A stretch of 5,268 nucleotides of DNA, taken from Pseudomonadota bacterium. GTDB taxonomy: Bacteria > Pseudomonadota > Alphaproteobacteria > Rhizobiales > Rhizobiaceae. Under the pieces are notes generated by a model. That model did no database searches. It had not been told where the DNA came from and was given only the letters and a program-made list of their open reading frames with translations. Below, piece by piece: positions 1 to 5,268 of this stretch. The DNA lies in NCBI GenBank assembly GCA_023433855.1, contig JAEYTV010000017.1, forward strand, positions 1 through 5,268, given 5' to 3'. The translations under genes and the position numbers were made by a program. How positions within the stretch are numbered: the stretch's first letter is position 1; each line of letters begins with the position of its first letter.

Positions 1-1047
1 GTCGTAAATGGCGCGGCGCCCCTTCACGACGGTGGAGATCCGGTCGTGATACGGAGAGGTGGGTGTGATTGCTGCCTTCACTTTCTCGCGTGCGATCGTG
101 CCGAGGATTTCGCGGCCTTGCTCGACCGCTTGGGCAGGGCTCTGCGCGTCCACCGCTTCGCCATATGCGTGGTTGACCCAGGTGAGTTTGCCTTGCGCAT
201 CCCTGTGCCAGGCCGGCTGCTCTATGGCGTCGAGCAGCGAGTGGAAAAGGGAGATCGAGCCGGCCAGACGCTCGCGTTCTATCTTGAGCTCGGCCAGCTC
301 TGCGCGAAGATTGTTGAGGGCGATGAAACGCACGAAAGCTTTACCGCCGGAGACCCGCCCCTGCACTTCCAGGATTTCGTCGCGGTTGGTCTCCACCACC
401 ATGTCAAAGGAGCGTGCCTGACCGCGCAAAAGGTCGATCGACCGTTCCAGTTCTCCGGCCGAAAGCCCGCGCAGCCAGCGACCGAAGGCCAAAAACTCCG
501 AATCCTGCTGCGGGGCACCGGTTTCTGCGGGCAGTTGGCCGAGGAATTCGGGTTTCGAAGATCCGCTCTCCCAAATAACGATACGGCGGTTCTTGTCGGC
601 AATCAGCGCCTCGAACTTGGAGATCCGCTGGTGGGCTTCGGACAGAGCGCTGCGCATCTCCTGCGTTTCCGCTTCCATGCTGCCGCGCTGGCGCAGAAGC
701 CAAACTGCCGACAAAAGCGCCGCGCCGAGAGCGCCCAGTACGATGGAGGAGGCGATCACCTCGGTCGAAGAGAAAAGCCTTCCGCCCGCGCTGCCGGACT
801 GTTGTGCGAGCGCGCAGGTGGCGAGGCTGGAAAGGACCGTGCCGTAAAGAAACGCCCGTCCGAAGACGAAACGTCGCCGCCGCTTGGAGCATATCGCGGT
901 CCGCTCGGCCAAGCCCGTCAAGGAGCTTGCCGCCGAAGCAGGAGCTTCGTCGCAAGAGGGGCCGGCCTGCTTGCGCAGGCTCGTTCGTTTCACCAGCATA
1001 CCCGGTCTGTCTCCGTCCAATTGCCGCTTATCGACAAGACATACCAT
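1..1047 (-). CDS. PAS-domain membrane sensor kinase, N-terminal part (probable DivL-type), runs off left edge
   Basis: The reading frame is open from 1047 to base 1, giving 349 residues with no stop; the catalytic part lies outside the window. Visible layout: a basic, Ser/Ala-rich N-terminus ending in an Arg cluster (about 55-59), two hydrophobic segments (about 60-82 and 97-118), a charged probably coiled-coil linker (about 121-150), a divergent PAS-like region (about 140-255) and a clearer PAS start at about 264 (SLLDAIEQPAWHRD, then LTWVNHAYGEAV). This suits an inner-membrane sensor with cytoplasmic PAS domains. From memory, a PAS sensor kinase follows ahcY in rhizobia and corresponds to the cell-cycle protein DivL; this is inference, because the H-box (Tyr or His) is not visible. 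ATG 1047 is chosen over in-frame ATG 999 because AAGG lies 6 nt upstream of it. The frame upstream is closed by a stop at 1077-1075. A gene-specific promoter was not recognised. Confidence 0.85.
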   Translation of the reverse strand, partial: MVCLVDKRQLDGDRPGMLVKRTSLRKQAGPSCDEAPASAASSLTGLAERTAICSKRRRRFVFGRAFLYGTVLSSLATCALAQQSGSAGGRLFSSTEVIASSIVLGALGAALLSAVWLLRQRGSMEAETQEMRSALSEAHQRISKFEALIADKNRRIVIWESGSSKPEFLGQLPAETGAPQQDSEFLAFGRWLRGLSAGELERSIDLLRGQARSFDMVVETNRDEILEVQGRVSGGKAFVRFIALNNLRAELAELKIERERLAGSISLFHSLLDAIEQPAWHRDAQGKLTWVNHAYGEAVDAQSPAQAVEQGREILGTIAREKVKAAITPTSPYHDRISTVVKGRRAIYD

Positions 1048-1053
1048 CTCGTG

Positions 1054-1057
1054 CCTT
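1054..1057 (-). promoter_or_regulatory. Ribosome binding site supporting the start at 1047
   Basis: AAGG on the minus strand sits 6 nt before ATG 1047. The alternative in-frame ATG at 999 has only a GGAG about 11 nt away, so the upstream start is preferred. This adds 16 residues to the sensor kinase. Confidence 0.5.
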
Positions 1058-1152
1058 GCCCGGAGCCGACGATGTCAGTCGATCGACGTGAGAGGCACGA
1101 ATCATCGGTAAAACAATACTTGCTTCGGGAATCCCCGGGAAGGGAGCGGCTC

Positions 1153-1191
1153 AAAAAAGAGGCCGCAGCCAATGTCAAGGCTGCGGCCTCT
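1153..1191 (-). terminator. Rho-independent terminator of ahcY
   Basis: Bases 1159-1170 pair perfectly with 1179-1190 (12 bp, GAGGCCGCAGCC against GGCTGCGGCCTC), with an added A-T pair at 1158/1191 and an 8-nt loop. On the minus strand the GC-rich stem is followed at once by six T (1158-1153). It begins 28 bp after the ahcY stop codon. On the plus strand no T run follows, so it acts on minus-strand transcripts. It separates ahcY from the downstream sensor kinase, which should then need its own promoter or read-through. Confidence 0.92.
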
Positions 1192-1218
1192 ATATGTTGT
1201 GGATTAATCGGCTACCGA

Positions 1219-2619
1219 TCAGTAGCGATAGTGTTCGGCCTTAAATGGGCCCTGTGGCGATACGCCGATATAGGCGGCCTGTTCTTCGGAGAGTTCGGTC
1301 AGCTTGACCCCGAGCTTCGCCAGATGCAGGCGGGCAACCTTCTCGTCGAGATGCTTCGGCAAGATATAGACCTCGTTCTTGTATTCACCCTGCTTGGTGA
1401 ATAGCTCGATCTGCGCCAGAGTCTGGTTGGTGAACGATGCAGACATCACGAAGGAGGGATGACCGGTGGCGTTGCCGAGGTTCAGGAGCCGCCCCTCCGA
1501 GAGCAGGATGATGCGGTTCCCCTTCGGGAACTCGATCATATCGACCTGTGGCTTTACGTTCGTCCACTTGAGGTTCTTGAGGGCTGCAACCTGGATCTCG
1601 TTGTCGAAGTGGCCGATATTGCCGACGATTGCCATGTCCTTCATCGCACGCATGTGGTCGATGCGGATGACATCCTTGTTGCCGGTCGTGGTGATGAAGA
1701 TATCGGCGGTCGAAACAACATCTTCCAGTACGACGACTTCGAAGCCATCCATGGCGGCCTGAAGGGCGCAGATCGGATCGACTTCCGTTACCTTGACGCG
1801 GGCGCCGGTGCCGGCGAGGGAAGCGGCCGAGCCCTTCCCGACGTCGCCGTAACCGCAGACGACAGCCACCTTGCCGGCCATCATCACTTCGGTGCCACGG
1901 CGGATGCCGTCGACGAGCGACTCCTTGCAGCCGTACTTGTTGTCGAACTTGGACTTGGTAACGGAGTCGTTGACGTTGATTGCCGGGAAGGGGAGGAGGC
2001 CTTTCTTGGCAAGTTCGTAGAGGCGATGAACGCCTGTCGTGGTTTCTTCCGTAACCCCCTTGATGGCATCCCGCTGCTTGGTGAACCAGCCGGGCGATGC
2101 TTCAAGACGCTTTTTGATCTGTGCGAAGAGGATTTCTTCTTCTTCGGAACCCGGGTTCGTCAACACGTCTTCGCCGGCCTCGGCGCGCGCGCCGAGCAGG
2201 ATGTACATGGTGGCGTCGCCGCCATCATCGAGGATCATGTTGGAGAAGCCACCGTCGGCCCATTGGAAGATCTTGTCTGTGTATTCCCAATAGTCGGTGA
2301 GTGTCTCGCCCTTCACGGCAAATACCGGAATGCCGGCCGCGGCAATCGCCGCAGCGGCGTGGTCCTGGGTCGAGAAGATGTTGCACGACGCCCAGCGTAT
2401 TTCGGCTCCGAGCTCCCGGAGGGTCTCGATCAGAACGGCCGTCTGAATCGTCATGTGGAGCGAACCAGAGATGCGCGCGCCCCTCAGCGGCTTCGACTCG
2501 CCAAATTCGGCGCGGCACGACATCAGGCCGGGCATCTCGGTTTCGGCGATGTCGAGTTCCTTGCGGCCGTAGGCGGCAAGATTGATATCCGCGACAACGT
2601 AGTCCTTCTCAGTGGTCAT
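1219..2619 (-). CDS. ahcY: S-adenosylhomocysteinase (adenosylhomocysteinase)
   Basis: This cytoplasmic enzyme reversibly hydrolyses S-adenosyl-L-homocysteine to adenosine and homocysteine with bound NAD, relieving product inhibition of methyltransferases and feeding the methionine cycle. The 466 residues match the long bacterial form, with an insertion of about 40 residues near 141-185 that the 432-residue human enzyme lacks. Visible motifs: [11 protein letters not shown] (51-61, with His55), ILDDGGD (129-135), [11 protein letters not shown] (191-201), [11 protein letters not shown] (217-227, with Lys222, Asp226 and Asn227 equivalent to human Lys186, Asp190 and Asn191), Cys231, the NAD Rossmann motif [10 protein letters not shown] (256-265), GHPSFVMS (386-393), and the C-terminal KAEHYRY whose Lys460 and Tyr464 complete the neighbouring subunit's NAD site. 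The start at 2619 follows family N-termini ([10 protein letters not shown]) and has GGAGAG just upstream. The frame stays open to 2727, but those 36 codons look like leader. It has its own candidate promoter and terminator. Confidence 0.98.
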   Translation of the reverse strand: MTTEKDYVVADINLAAYGRKELDIAETEMPGLMSCRAEFGESKPLRGARISGSLHMTIQTAVLIETLRELGAEIRWASCNIFSTQDHAAAAIAAAGIPVFAVKGETLTDYWEYTDKIFQWADGGFSNMILDDGGDATMYILLGARAEAGEDVLTNPGSEEEEILFAQIKKRLEASPGWFTKQRDAIKGVTEETTTGVHRLYELAKKGLLPFPAINVNDSVTKSKFDNKYGCKESLVDGIRRGTEVMMAGKVAVVCGYGDVGKGSAASLAGTGARVKVTEVDPICALQAAMDGFEVVVLEDVVSTADIFITTTGNKDVIRIDHMRAMKDMAIVGNIGHFDNEIQVAALKNLKWTNVKPQVDMIEFPKGNRIILLSEGRLLNLGNATGHPSFVMSASFTNQTLAQIELFTKQGEYKNEVYILPKHLDEKVARLHLAKLGVKLTELSEEQAAYIGVSPQGPFKAEHYRY

Positions 2620-2623
2620 TAAG

Positions 2624-2629
2624 CTCTCC
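2624..2629 (-). promoter_or_regulatory. Ribosome binding site of ahcY
   Basis: GGAGAG on the minus strand lies 4 nt before ATG 2619. It fixes the start of the 466-residue protein and argues against the longer in-frame ATG at 2727. Confidence 0.85.
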
Positions 2630-2639
2630 AAGATCAGAT

Positions 2640-2685
2640 ACCCGCTGCACGAGAAGGCGGCGGGTGCAACAAAACAAGACTGCAC
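2640..2685 (-). other. ahcY leader with mutually exclusive short pairings
   Basis: In the predicted 5' leader the segment UGCAC (2668-2664) can pair with GUGCA upstream (2685-2681) or with GUGCA downstream (2650-2646). The overlapping ACCCGC (2665-2660) can pair with GCGGGU (2645-2640). These options compete. The stems are short (5-6 bp). The layout does not match any SAH or SAM riboswitch that I recognise, so a regulatory role is only possible. Confidence 0.25.
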
Positions 2686-2705
2686 ACCGGCGGTACACTG
2701 ATCGC

Positions 2706-2735
2706 GGTTTAGCAGGCTTCCGTCCATCTGGCAAC
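2706..2735 (-). promoter_or_regulatory. Candidate housekeeping promoter of ahcY
   Basis: Compared with the rhizobial sigma-70 consensus CTTGAC-N17-CTATAT, the minus strand has GTTGCC (2735-2730), a 17-nt spacer and CTAAAC (2712-2707): eight of twelve positions match at the right spacing. Equivalent E. coli-style boxes are TTGCCA and TAAACC. Transcription would begin near 2699 and leave a leader of about 80 nt. The -35 box touches the inverted repeat at 2735-2770. Confidence 0.45.
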
Positions 2736-2770
2736 GTCACATAAAGAGGTCTTTATATCTTTATGTGACG
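2735..2770. repeat. Perfect 13-bp inverted repeat, candidate operator upstream of ahcY
   Basis: CGTCACATAAAGA (2735-2747) is matched exactly in reverse complement by TCTTTATGTGACG (2758-2770), with a 10-nt spacer. The spacer contains a further TCTTTAT (2750-2756), so the heptamer occurs three times: once as ATAAAGA (2741-2747) and twice as TCTTTAT in direct repeat with an 8-bp period (2750, 2758). The element is AT-rich in GC-rich surroundings. It lies 16 bp after the ptsH stop and abuts the predicted ahcY -35 box. As RNA it could form a 13-bp hairpin ending ptsH transcripts, but only TTGCC, not a T run, follows. An operator for a dimeric regulator fits better. Confidence 0.7.
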
Positions 2771-2786
2771 CTGCCGCCGCGGATGT

Positions 2787-3065
2787 TCAGGCCTCTTCGC
2801 CGAACTTGTCGGCCACAAGGTGTTCCAGCGCATCAAGGACTTCGGCCGCCTGGGGACCGCTTGCGGCGACTGCGATCGAAGACCCCGGGCTGGCTGCAAG
2901 CATCATGAGACCCATGATGGACGTGCCGCCGACCGTGGACCCATCTCTCGAGACGGTCACGGACGCGTCATAACGTTCCACCATCTGCACGAATTTGGCC
3001 GAGGCGCGCGCGTGCAGACCTCGCTTGTTGACGATCAGGAATTCGCGGGAAAGTTTCGGAGACAT
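2787..3065 (-). CDS. ptsH: Phosphocarrier protein HPr
   Basis: This small cytoplasmic phosphocarrier (92 residues, close to the usual 85-92) accepts phosphate from enzyme I (in rhizobia the nitrogen-type EI, PtsP, not in this window) and passes it to EIIA proteins. The active-site motif GLHARAS (16-22) carries the phosphorylatable His18. SIMGLMML (49-56) carries Ser49, equivalent to the regulatory Ser46 of Bacillus HPr and the target of the HPr kinase encoded upstream. The Pro that follows the catalytic HAR in enterobacterial and Bacillus HPr is Ala21 here; I recall this as usual in rhizobial HPr. The gene starts 12 bp after the manX stop with only a weak ribosome binding site, suggesting translational coupling. 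Having both His and Ser sites next to hprK supports a regulatory relay over sugar import. Confidence 0.97.
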   Translation of the reverse strand: MSPKLSREFLIVNKRGLHARASAKFVQMVERYDASVTVSRDGSTVGGTSIMGLMMLAASPGSSIAVAASGPQAAEVLDALEHLVADKFGEEA

Positions 3066-3077
3066 TCTTGCCGGTTC

Positions 3078-3479
3078 TTACTTGCCGCTCAGAACACGGC
3101 TTGCGACGTTGATGTATTTGCGGCCGGCTTCAGATGCCTCGGCGAGTGCCTTGTCCATATTGTTGTCGCTGCGAATCCCGGCGAGTTTGATCAGCATAGG
3201 CAGGTTTACGCCAGCGATCACCTCGGTCTTGCCGCTGTCCATGACTGAAATCGACAGGTTTGAGGGTGTTCCTCCAAACATGTCCGTCAGGATAATGACC
3301 CCGTGACCGTCGTCGGCCCGCGCAACAGCGTCAACTATATCCTGACGACGCTGATCCATATCGTCTTCGGGGCCGATCGAAACCGTCTCAATGAATCTCT
3401 GAGGACCGACCACGTGCTCCACGGCGTGACGAAATTCCTCAGCCAGCTTGCCATGAGTGACAAGCACTAGTCCGATCAT
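3078..3479 (-). CDS. manX: PTS mannose-family EIIA component
   Basis: This is a stand-alone EIIA domain of the mannose family (133 residues), a cytoplasmic protein phosphorylated by HPr. The N-terminus MIGLVLVTHGKLAEEF is a typical first strand with the phosphorylation site His9 (equivalent to His10 of E. coli IIAB-Man). TDMFGGTPSN (65-74) and GVNLPML (90-96) are the other family signatures. No EIIB, EIIC or EIID gene is nearby. Alphaproteobacteria commonly keep this EIIA as part of a reduced regulatory PTS affecting carbon catabolite control. The start at 3479 is chosen because the conserved fold begins there and AGAAGG lies 8 nt upstream. An in-frame ATG at 3560 would add 27 unconserved-looking residues and has no ribosome binding site. 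Only 12 bp separate it from ptsH, so the two are surely cotranscribed. Confidence 0.96.
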   Translation of the reverse strand: MIGLVLVTHGKLAEEFRHAVEHVVGPQRFIETVSIGPEDDMDQRRQDIVDAVARADDGHGVIILTDMFGGTPSNLSISVMDSGKTEVIAGVNLPMLIKLAGIRSDNNMDKALAEASEAGRKYINVASRVLSGK

Positions 3480-3487
3480 GAAAATTG

Positions 3488-3493
3488 CCTTCT
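3488..3493 (-). promoter_or_regulatory. Ribosome binding site deciding the manX start
   Basis: AGAAGG on the minus strand lies 8 nt before ATG 3479. The upstream in-frame ATG at 3560 is preceded by TTCAGTTCTAC, which has no Shine-Dalgarno match. Confidence 0.7.
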
Positions 3494-3549
3494 GCTTCGG
3501 ATACCCGCAGCGATCATCGAACAATGAAAGCCGCCCAGCGTGGGAAGTC

Positions 3550-3578
3550 ATCTTGGCCATGTAGAACTGAAGTTCAAG
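3550..3578 (-). promoter_or_regulatory. Possible internal promoter for manX-ptsH
   Basis: In the 120-bp gap between hprK and manX the minus strand shows CTTGAA (3578-3573), a 17-nt spacer and CAAGAT (3555-3550). This matches the rhizobial consensus CTTGAC-N17-CTATAT at nine of twelve positions, although the -10 box lacks its second-position T. A transcript would start near 3543 and leave a leader of about 64 nt. A five-T run just after the hprK stop has no convincing stem before it, so no terminator is called here. Confidence 0.3.
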
Positions 3579-3599
3579 TTAAAAAGTGTACATCCTGTC

Positions 3600-4067
3600 T
3601 CAGCGGAACGGCGTTTGACCGCGGAAATCGCTCGCGAAGGCGCCAATCACGGCCAGCGGCTCGGGAGTTGCGCGCCATAAACGCATCAGTGGCAGATCGG
3701 CCCCGCCGCCAACCGGAAAGCGCTCATGCTCGGGAGGAAGCCGTTCCTCCTCGGGCGAGGAAAGAACCCTGACCGCAAGGTCCATGACCGCAGCCTCCAG
3801 GCTCTCAACCCTTGCAATGCCGCTCCCCCGCACCTCCACGAGGCCGGCGATTGGTGCAGGGCGGAGTGCCAGAACACAATCCCGCTGAAGCGAAACGATG
3901 ACCTGATCGTCCGCCACCAATGCGGCAAACGCGCCGTTTCTTCTTGCAGCGGCGATGCAGGCAAAGGCGGTCGTCGATTTGCCGCTGCCCGAGGGCCCGA
4001 CAAAGAGTACGCCTCTGGTACCGAGAACGACGGCAGTGGCGTGGATGTTCGCCGCGCCCGGGATCAT
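3600..4067 (-). CDS. hprK: HPr(Ser) kinase/phosphorylase, short alphaproteobacterial form
   Basis: This enzyme phosphorylates, and in the full-length family also dephosphorylates, the regulatory Ser of HPr (Ser49 of the ptsH product two genes on). The 155 residues hold only the catalytic domain; Firmicutes HprK is about 310 residues with an extra N-terminal domain. Visible motifs: Walker A GPSGSGKST (24-32), LVADDQV (50-56) with the acidic pair that corresponds to the catalytic region, and the family signature GLVEVRGSGI (75-84). The ATG overlaps the chvG stop in ATGA, so translation is probably coupled to the sensor kinase. The ribosome binding site is poor. The short form is normal for alphaproteobacteria and is not a truncation: the Walker A, acidic pair and family signature are all intact. 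In Sinorhizobium, HprK is known to influence succinate-mediated catabolite repression. Confidence 0.95.
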   Translation of the reverse strand: MIPGAANIHATAVVLGTRGVLFVGPSGSGKSTTAFACIAAARRNGAFAALVADDQVIVSLQRDCVLALRPAPIAGLVEVRGSGIARVESLEAAVMDLAVRVLSSPEEERLPPEHERFPVGGGADLPLMRLWRATPEPLAVIGAFASDFRGQTPFR

Positions 4068-5268
4068 GGGACTTCGCCGGCCGGGAGAGACAGAATGAAC
4101 CGGGCTCCCTTCGTCGTCCTGCTGTTCGGCTCGTACAGGTTTTCAGCTCTCAAGGTGCCACCGTGCGCCTCTGCGATCTGCCTGCTGATGGACAGGCCGA
4201 GACCTGAATTCTGGCCGAAGCTCTCGCCCTCAGGGCGATCCGTATAGAAACGCTCGAAGATGCGATCGATATCCTCCGCCTGGATTCCGGGTCCATTGTC
4301 TTCCACCGTCACCGTCACGCGATCCTTGACCCTGGCAAGCCGGATCGCAATGCGGCCTCCCTTCTCCGGCACGAAGGAACGGGCATTTTCGATCAGGTTG
4401 GTGATGATCTGGCCGAGGCGAAGATCATGGCCGTTGACGAGGAACGCAGACTTGTTGCCGCCCTTGCCCTCCACCGAAAGGTTGATCTCCATAGGCTTGC
4501 GACCCGTTCGGATCTGACGGGAAATGTCCACAAGATTGCCCAGGAGGCTTTCCATATCGACTGGCGACGAAACGGAACGGGCAAGTTCCGCATCGAGCCT
4601 GGAAGCGTCGGAGATGTCGCTGATGAGGCGGTCGAGGCGCCGCACGTCATGGAAGATGATCTCAGTCAGTCTCTGCTTGGATTCGTCCGACTTCGCAAGC
4701 GGCAAGGTCTCGACGGCGCTGCGCAGCGACGTCAGCGGGTTCTTGAGCTCGTGGCTGACATCTGCGGCGAAGCTCTCGATCGCTGCGATACGGTCGTAGA
4801 GGGCATTGGTCATGTCTCTCAAAGCAATTGAGAGGTTGCCGATTTCATCCTGCCGATAGGAAAAGTCCGGGATTTCCTCCCTTTGCTTGGCGCCGCGCCG
4901 CACGCGTATCGCCGCAGCTGCCAGCCGGCGAAGCGGATTGGCGATCGTGGAGGACAGCAACAGCGACAGCAGGATATTTACGAGCGTGGCAACCCCGAAC
5001 ACCCGCATGATGGCGAGACGCTCGGCGTGCACGATCTTGTCGATGTCACCAGCCTGTGTGGAAAGCAGAAGGACGCCCAGCACCGCCCGGAAACGCTGCA
5101 CCGGCACGGCGACCGATACGATGAGTTCGCCCCGTTCAGTCACCCTCACCACGGCACCACGTACCCCAGTCAGAGCATTCATCACTTCAGGATAGATCGA
5201 ACCGTCCCCGCCTGGGGCTTCCTTGTAGACAGGCAGGTTGCCGGGTTGCAGAAGCCGATTGAATAGCC
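4064..5268 (-). CDS. chvG: Sensor histidine kinase ChvG/ExoS, N-terminus beyond right edge
   Basis: This inner-membrane histidine kinase partners the response regulator ChvI and controls acid, envelope and exopolysaccharide or virulence responses in rhizobia and agrobacteria. The window holds 401 residues counting a split first codon; the family is about 600, so roughly 195 are missing. In order: the end of the periplasmic sensor domain (up to about 5020), a transmembrane segment (about 5015-4940, VFGVATLVNILLSLLL), a HAMP linker beginning NPLRRLAAAA, the H-box VSHELKNPLTS with the phosphorylatable His at 4753-4751, the N-box NLIENARSF, the G1 box DNGPGI, the F-box FERFYT and the G2 box NSGLGLSIS. 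All catalytic elements are intact. No start lies inside the window: the frame is open to the edge, and the GTG at 5185 is internal. The stop overlaps hprK by 4 bp, placing the HPr kinase in the same operon. Confidence 0.95.
   Translation of the reverse strand, partial: LFNRLLQPGNLPVYKEAPGGDGSIYPEVMNALTGVRGAVVRVTERGELIVSVAVPVQRFRAVLGVLLLSTQAGDIDKIVHAERLAIMRVFGVATLVNILLSLLLSSTIANPLRRLAAAAIRVRRGAKQREEIPDFSYRQDEIGNLSIALRDMTNALYDRIAAIESFAADVSHELKNPLTSLRSAVETLPLAKSDESKQRLTEIIFHDVRRLDRLISDISDASRLDAELARSVSSPVDMESLLGNLVDISRQIRTGRKPMEINLSVEGKGGNKSAFLVNGHDLRLGQIITNLIENARSFVPEKGGRIAIRLARVKDRVTVTVEDNGPGIQAEDIDRIFERFYTDRPEGESFGQNSGLGLSISRQIAEAHGGTLRAENLYEPNSRTTKGARFILSLPAGEVP

Noticed and set aside
404..955. 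Minus-strand open frame of 183 codons
   Set aside because: It lies in another frame of the same strand as the PAS sensor. The sensor frame is open through the whole region and encodes membrane segments and a PAS domain.
1078..1087. Palindrome GTCGATCGAC upstream of the sensor kinase
   Set aside because: Short GATC/CGATCG palindromes are common in GC-rich rhizobial DNA. It has no spacing or repetition that would suggest an operator.
46..1404. Long plus-strand open frame of 452 codons
   Set aside because: It runs antisense to the sensor kinase, the terminator and the end of ahcY. Its product has no recognisable domain and is rich in Arg, Gly and Ala, as expected from GC-rich shadow frames.
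1459..2622. Plus-strand open frame of 387 codons opposite ahcY
   Set aside because: It mirrors the codon pattern of a highly conserved gene on the other strand, has no family resemblance and no sensible ribosome binding context.
2620..2727. 36-codon N-terminal extension of AhcY starting at ATG 2727
   Set aside because: Family N-termini begin at the ATG at 2619, which has a good ribosome binding site. The extension would also overlap the predicted promoter -10 box.
2620..2786. SAM-II or SAH riboswitch upstream of ahcY
   Set aside because: I see no conserved core resembling either class. Only short alternative stems are present, listed as a low-confidence leader feature.
3480..3560. 27-residue N-terminal extension of EIIA-Man
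   Set aside because: The EIIA fold begins at MIGLVLVTHG. The start at 3479 has AGAAGG at 8 nt, while ATG 3560 has no ribosome binding site.
5183..5185. GTG at 5185 as the start of the histidine kinase
   Set aside because: The frame stays open to the window edge and the upstream residues continue a plausible periplasmic sensor domain, so the gene is cut by the window and does not start here.

Overview
This window looks like a chromosomal core region of an alphaproteobacterium of the order Hyphomicrobiales, most likely Rhizobiaceae (Rhizobium, Agrobacterium or Sinorhizobium group). The grounds are GC-rich coding sequence, a ChvG/ExoS-type sensor kinase followed by a short HPr kinase, a mannose-type EIIA and HPr, and a 466-residue S-adenosylhomocysteinase of the long bacterial form. 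All five genes are on the minus strand, so transcription runs from high to low coordinates. No mobile element, tRNA, rRNA or CRISPR array was seen.

Layout in the direction of transcription. At 5268-4064 is the C-terminal two thirds of chvG, whose N-terminus lies beyond the right edge. Its stop codon overlaps the hprK start (ATGA, 4067-4064). hprK covers 4067-3600. A 120-bp gap with a possible internal promoter precedes manX (EIIA-Man, 3479-3078), and ptsH (HPr, 3065-2787) follows after 12 bp. A 167-bp intergenic region (2786-2620) carries a perfect 13-bp inverted repeat, a candidate promoter and a leader with alternative short pairings. ahcY follows (2619-1219) and ends at a strong intrinsic terminator (1191-1153). 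The last gene (1047 to beyond the left edge) is the N-terminal part of a membrane-anchored PAS-domain protein, probably a DivL-type sensor kinase.

How the genes work together. ChvG, with its regulator ChvI (not in the window), senses envelope or acid/host signals. HprK, EIIA-Man and HPr form the reduced regulatory phosphotransferase relay of alphaproteobacteria: no sugar permease is present here, and HPr keeps both its phosphorylatable His18 and the HprK target Ser49. This links carbon/nitrogen state to regulation rather than to sugar import. AhcY removes S-adenosylhomocysteine in the activated-methyl cycle and appears to be a separate transcription unit.

The strongest unexplained signal is the AT-rich element at 2735-2770. 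It holds three copies of the heptamer ATAAAGA/TCTTTAT inside a 13-bp perfect palindrome and abuts the predicted -35 box of ahcY. It is best read as the operator of a regulator of methionine/SAH metabolism. The rest of the window is a known conserved gene neighbourhood, and no new multi-gene system was found.
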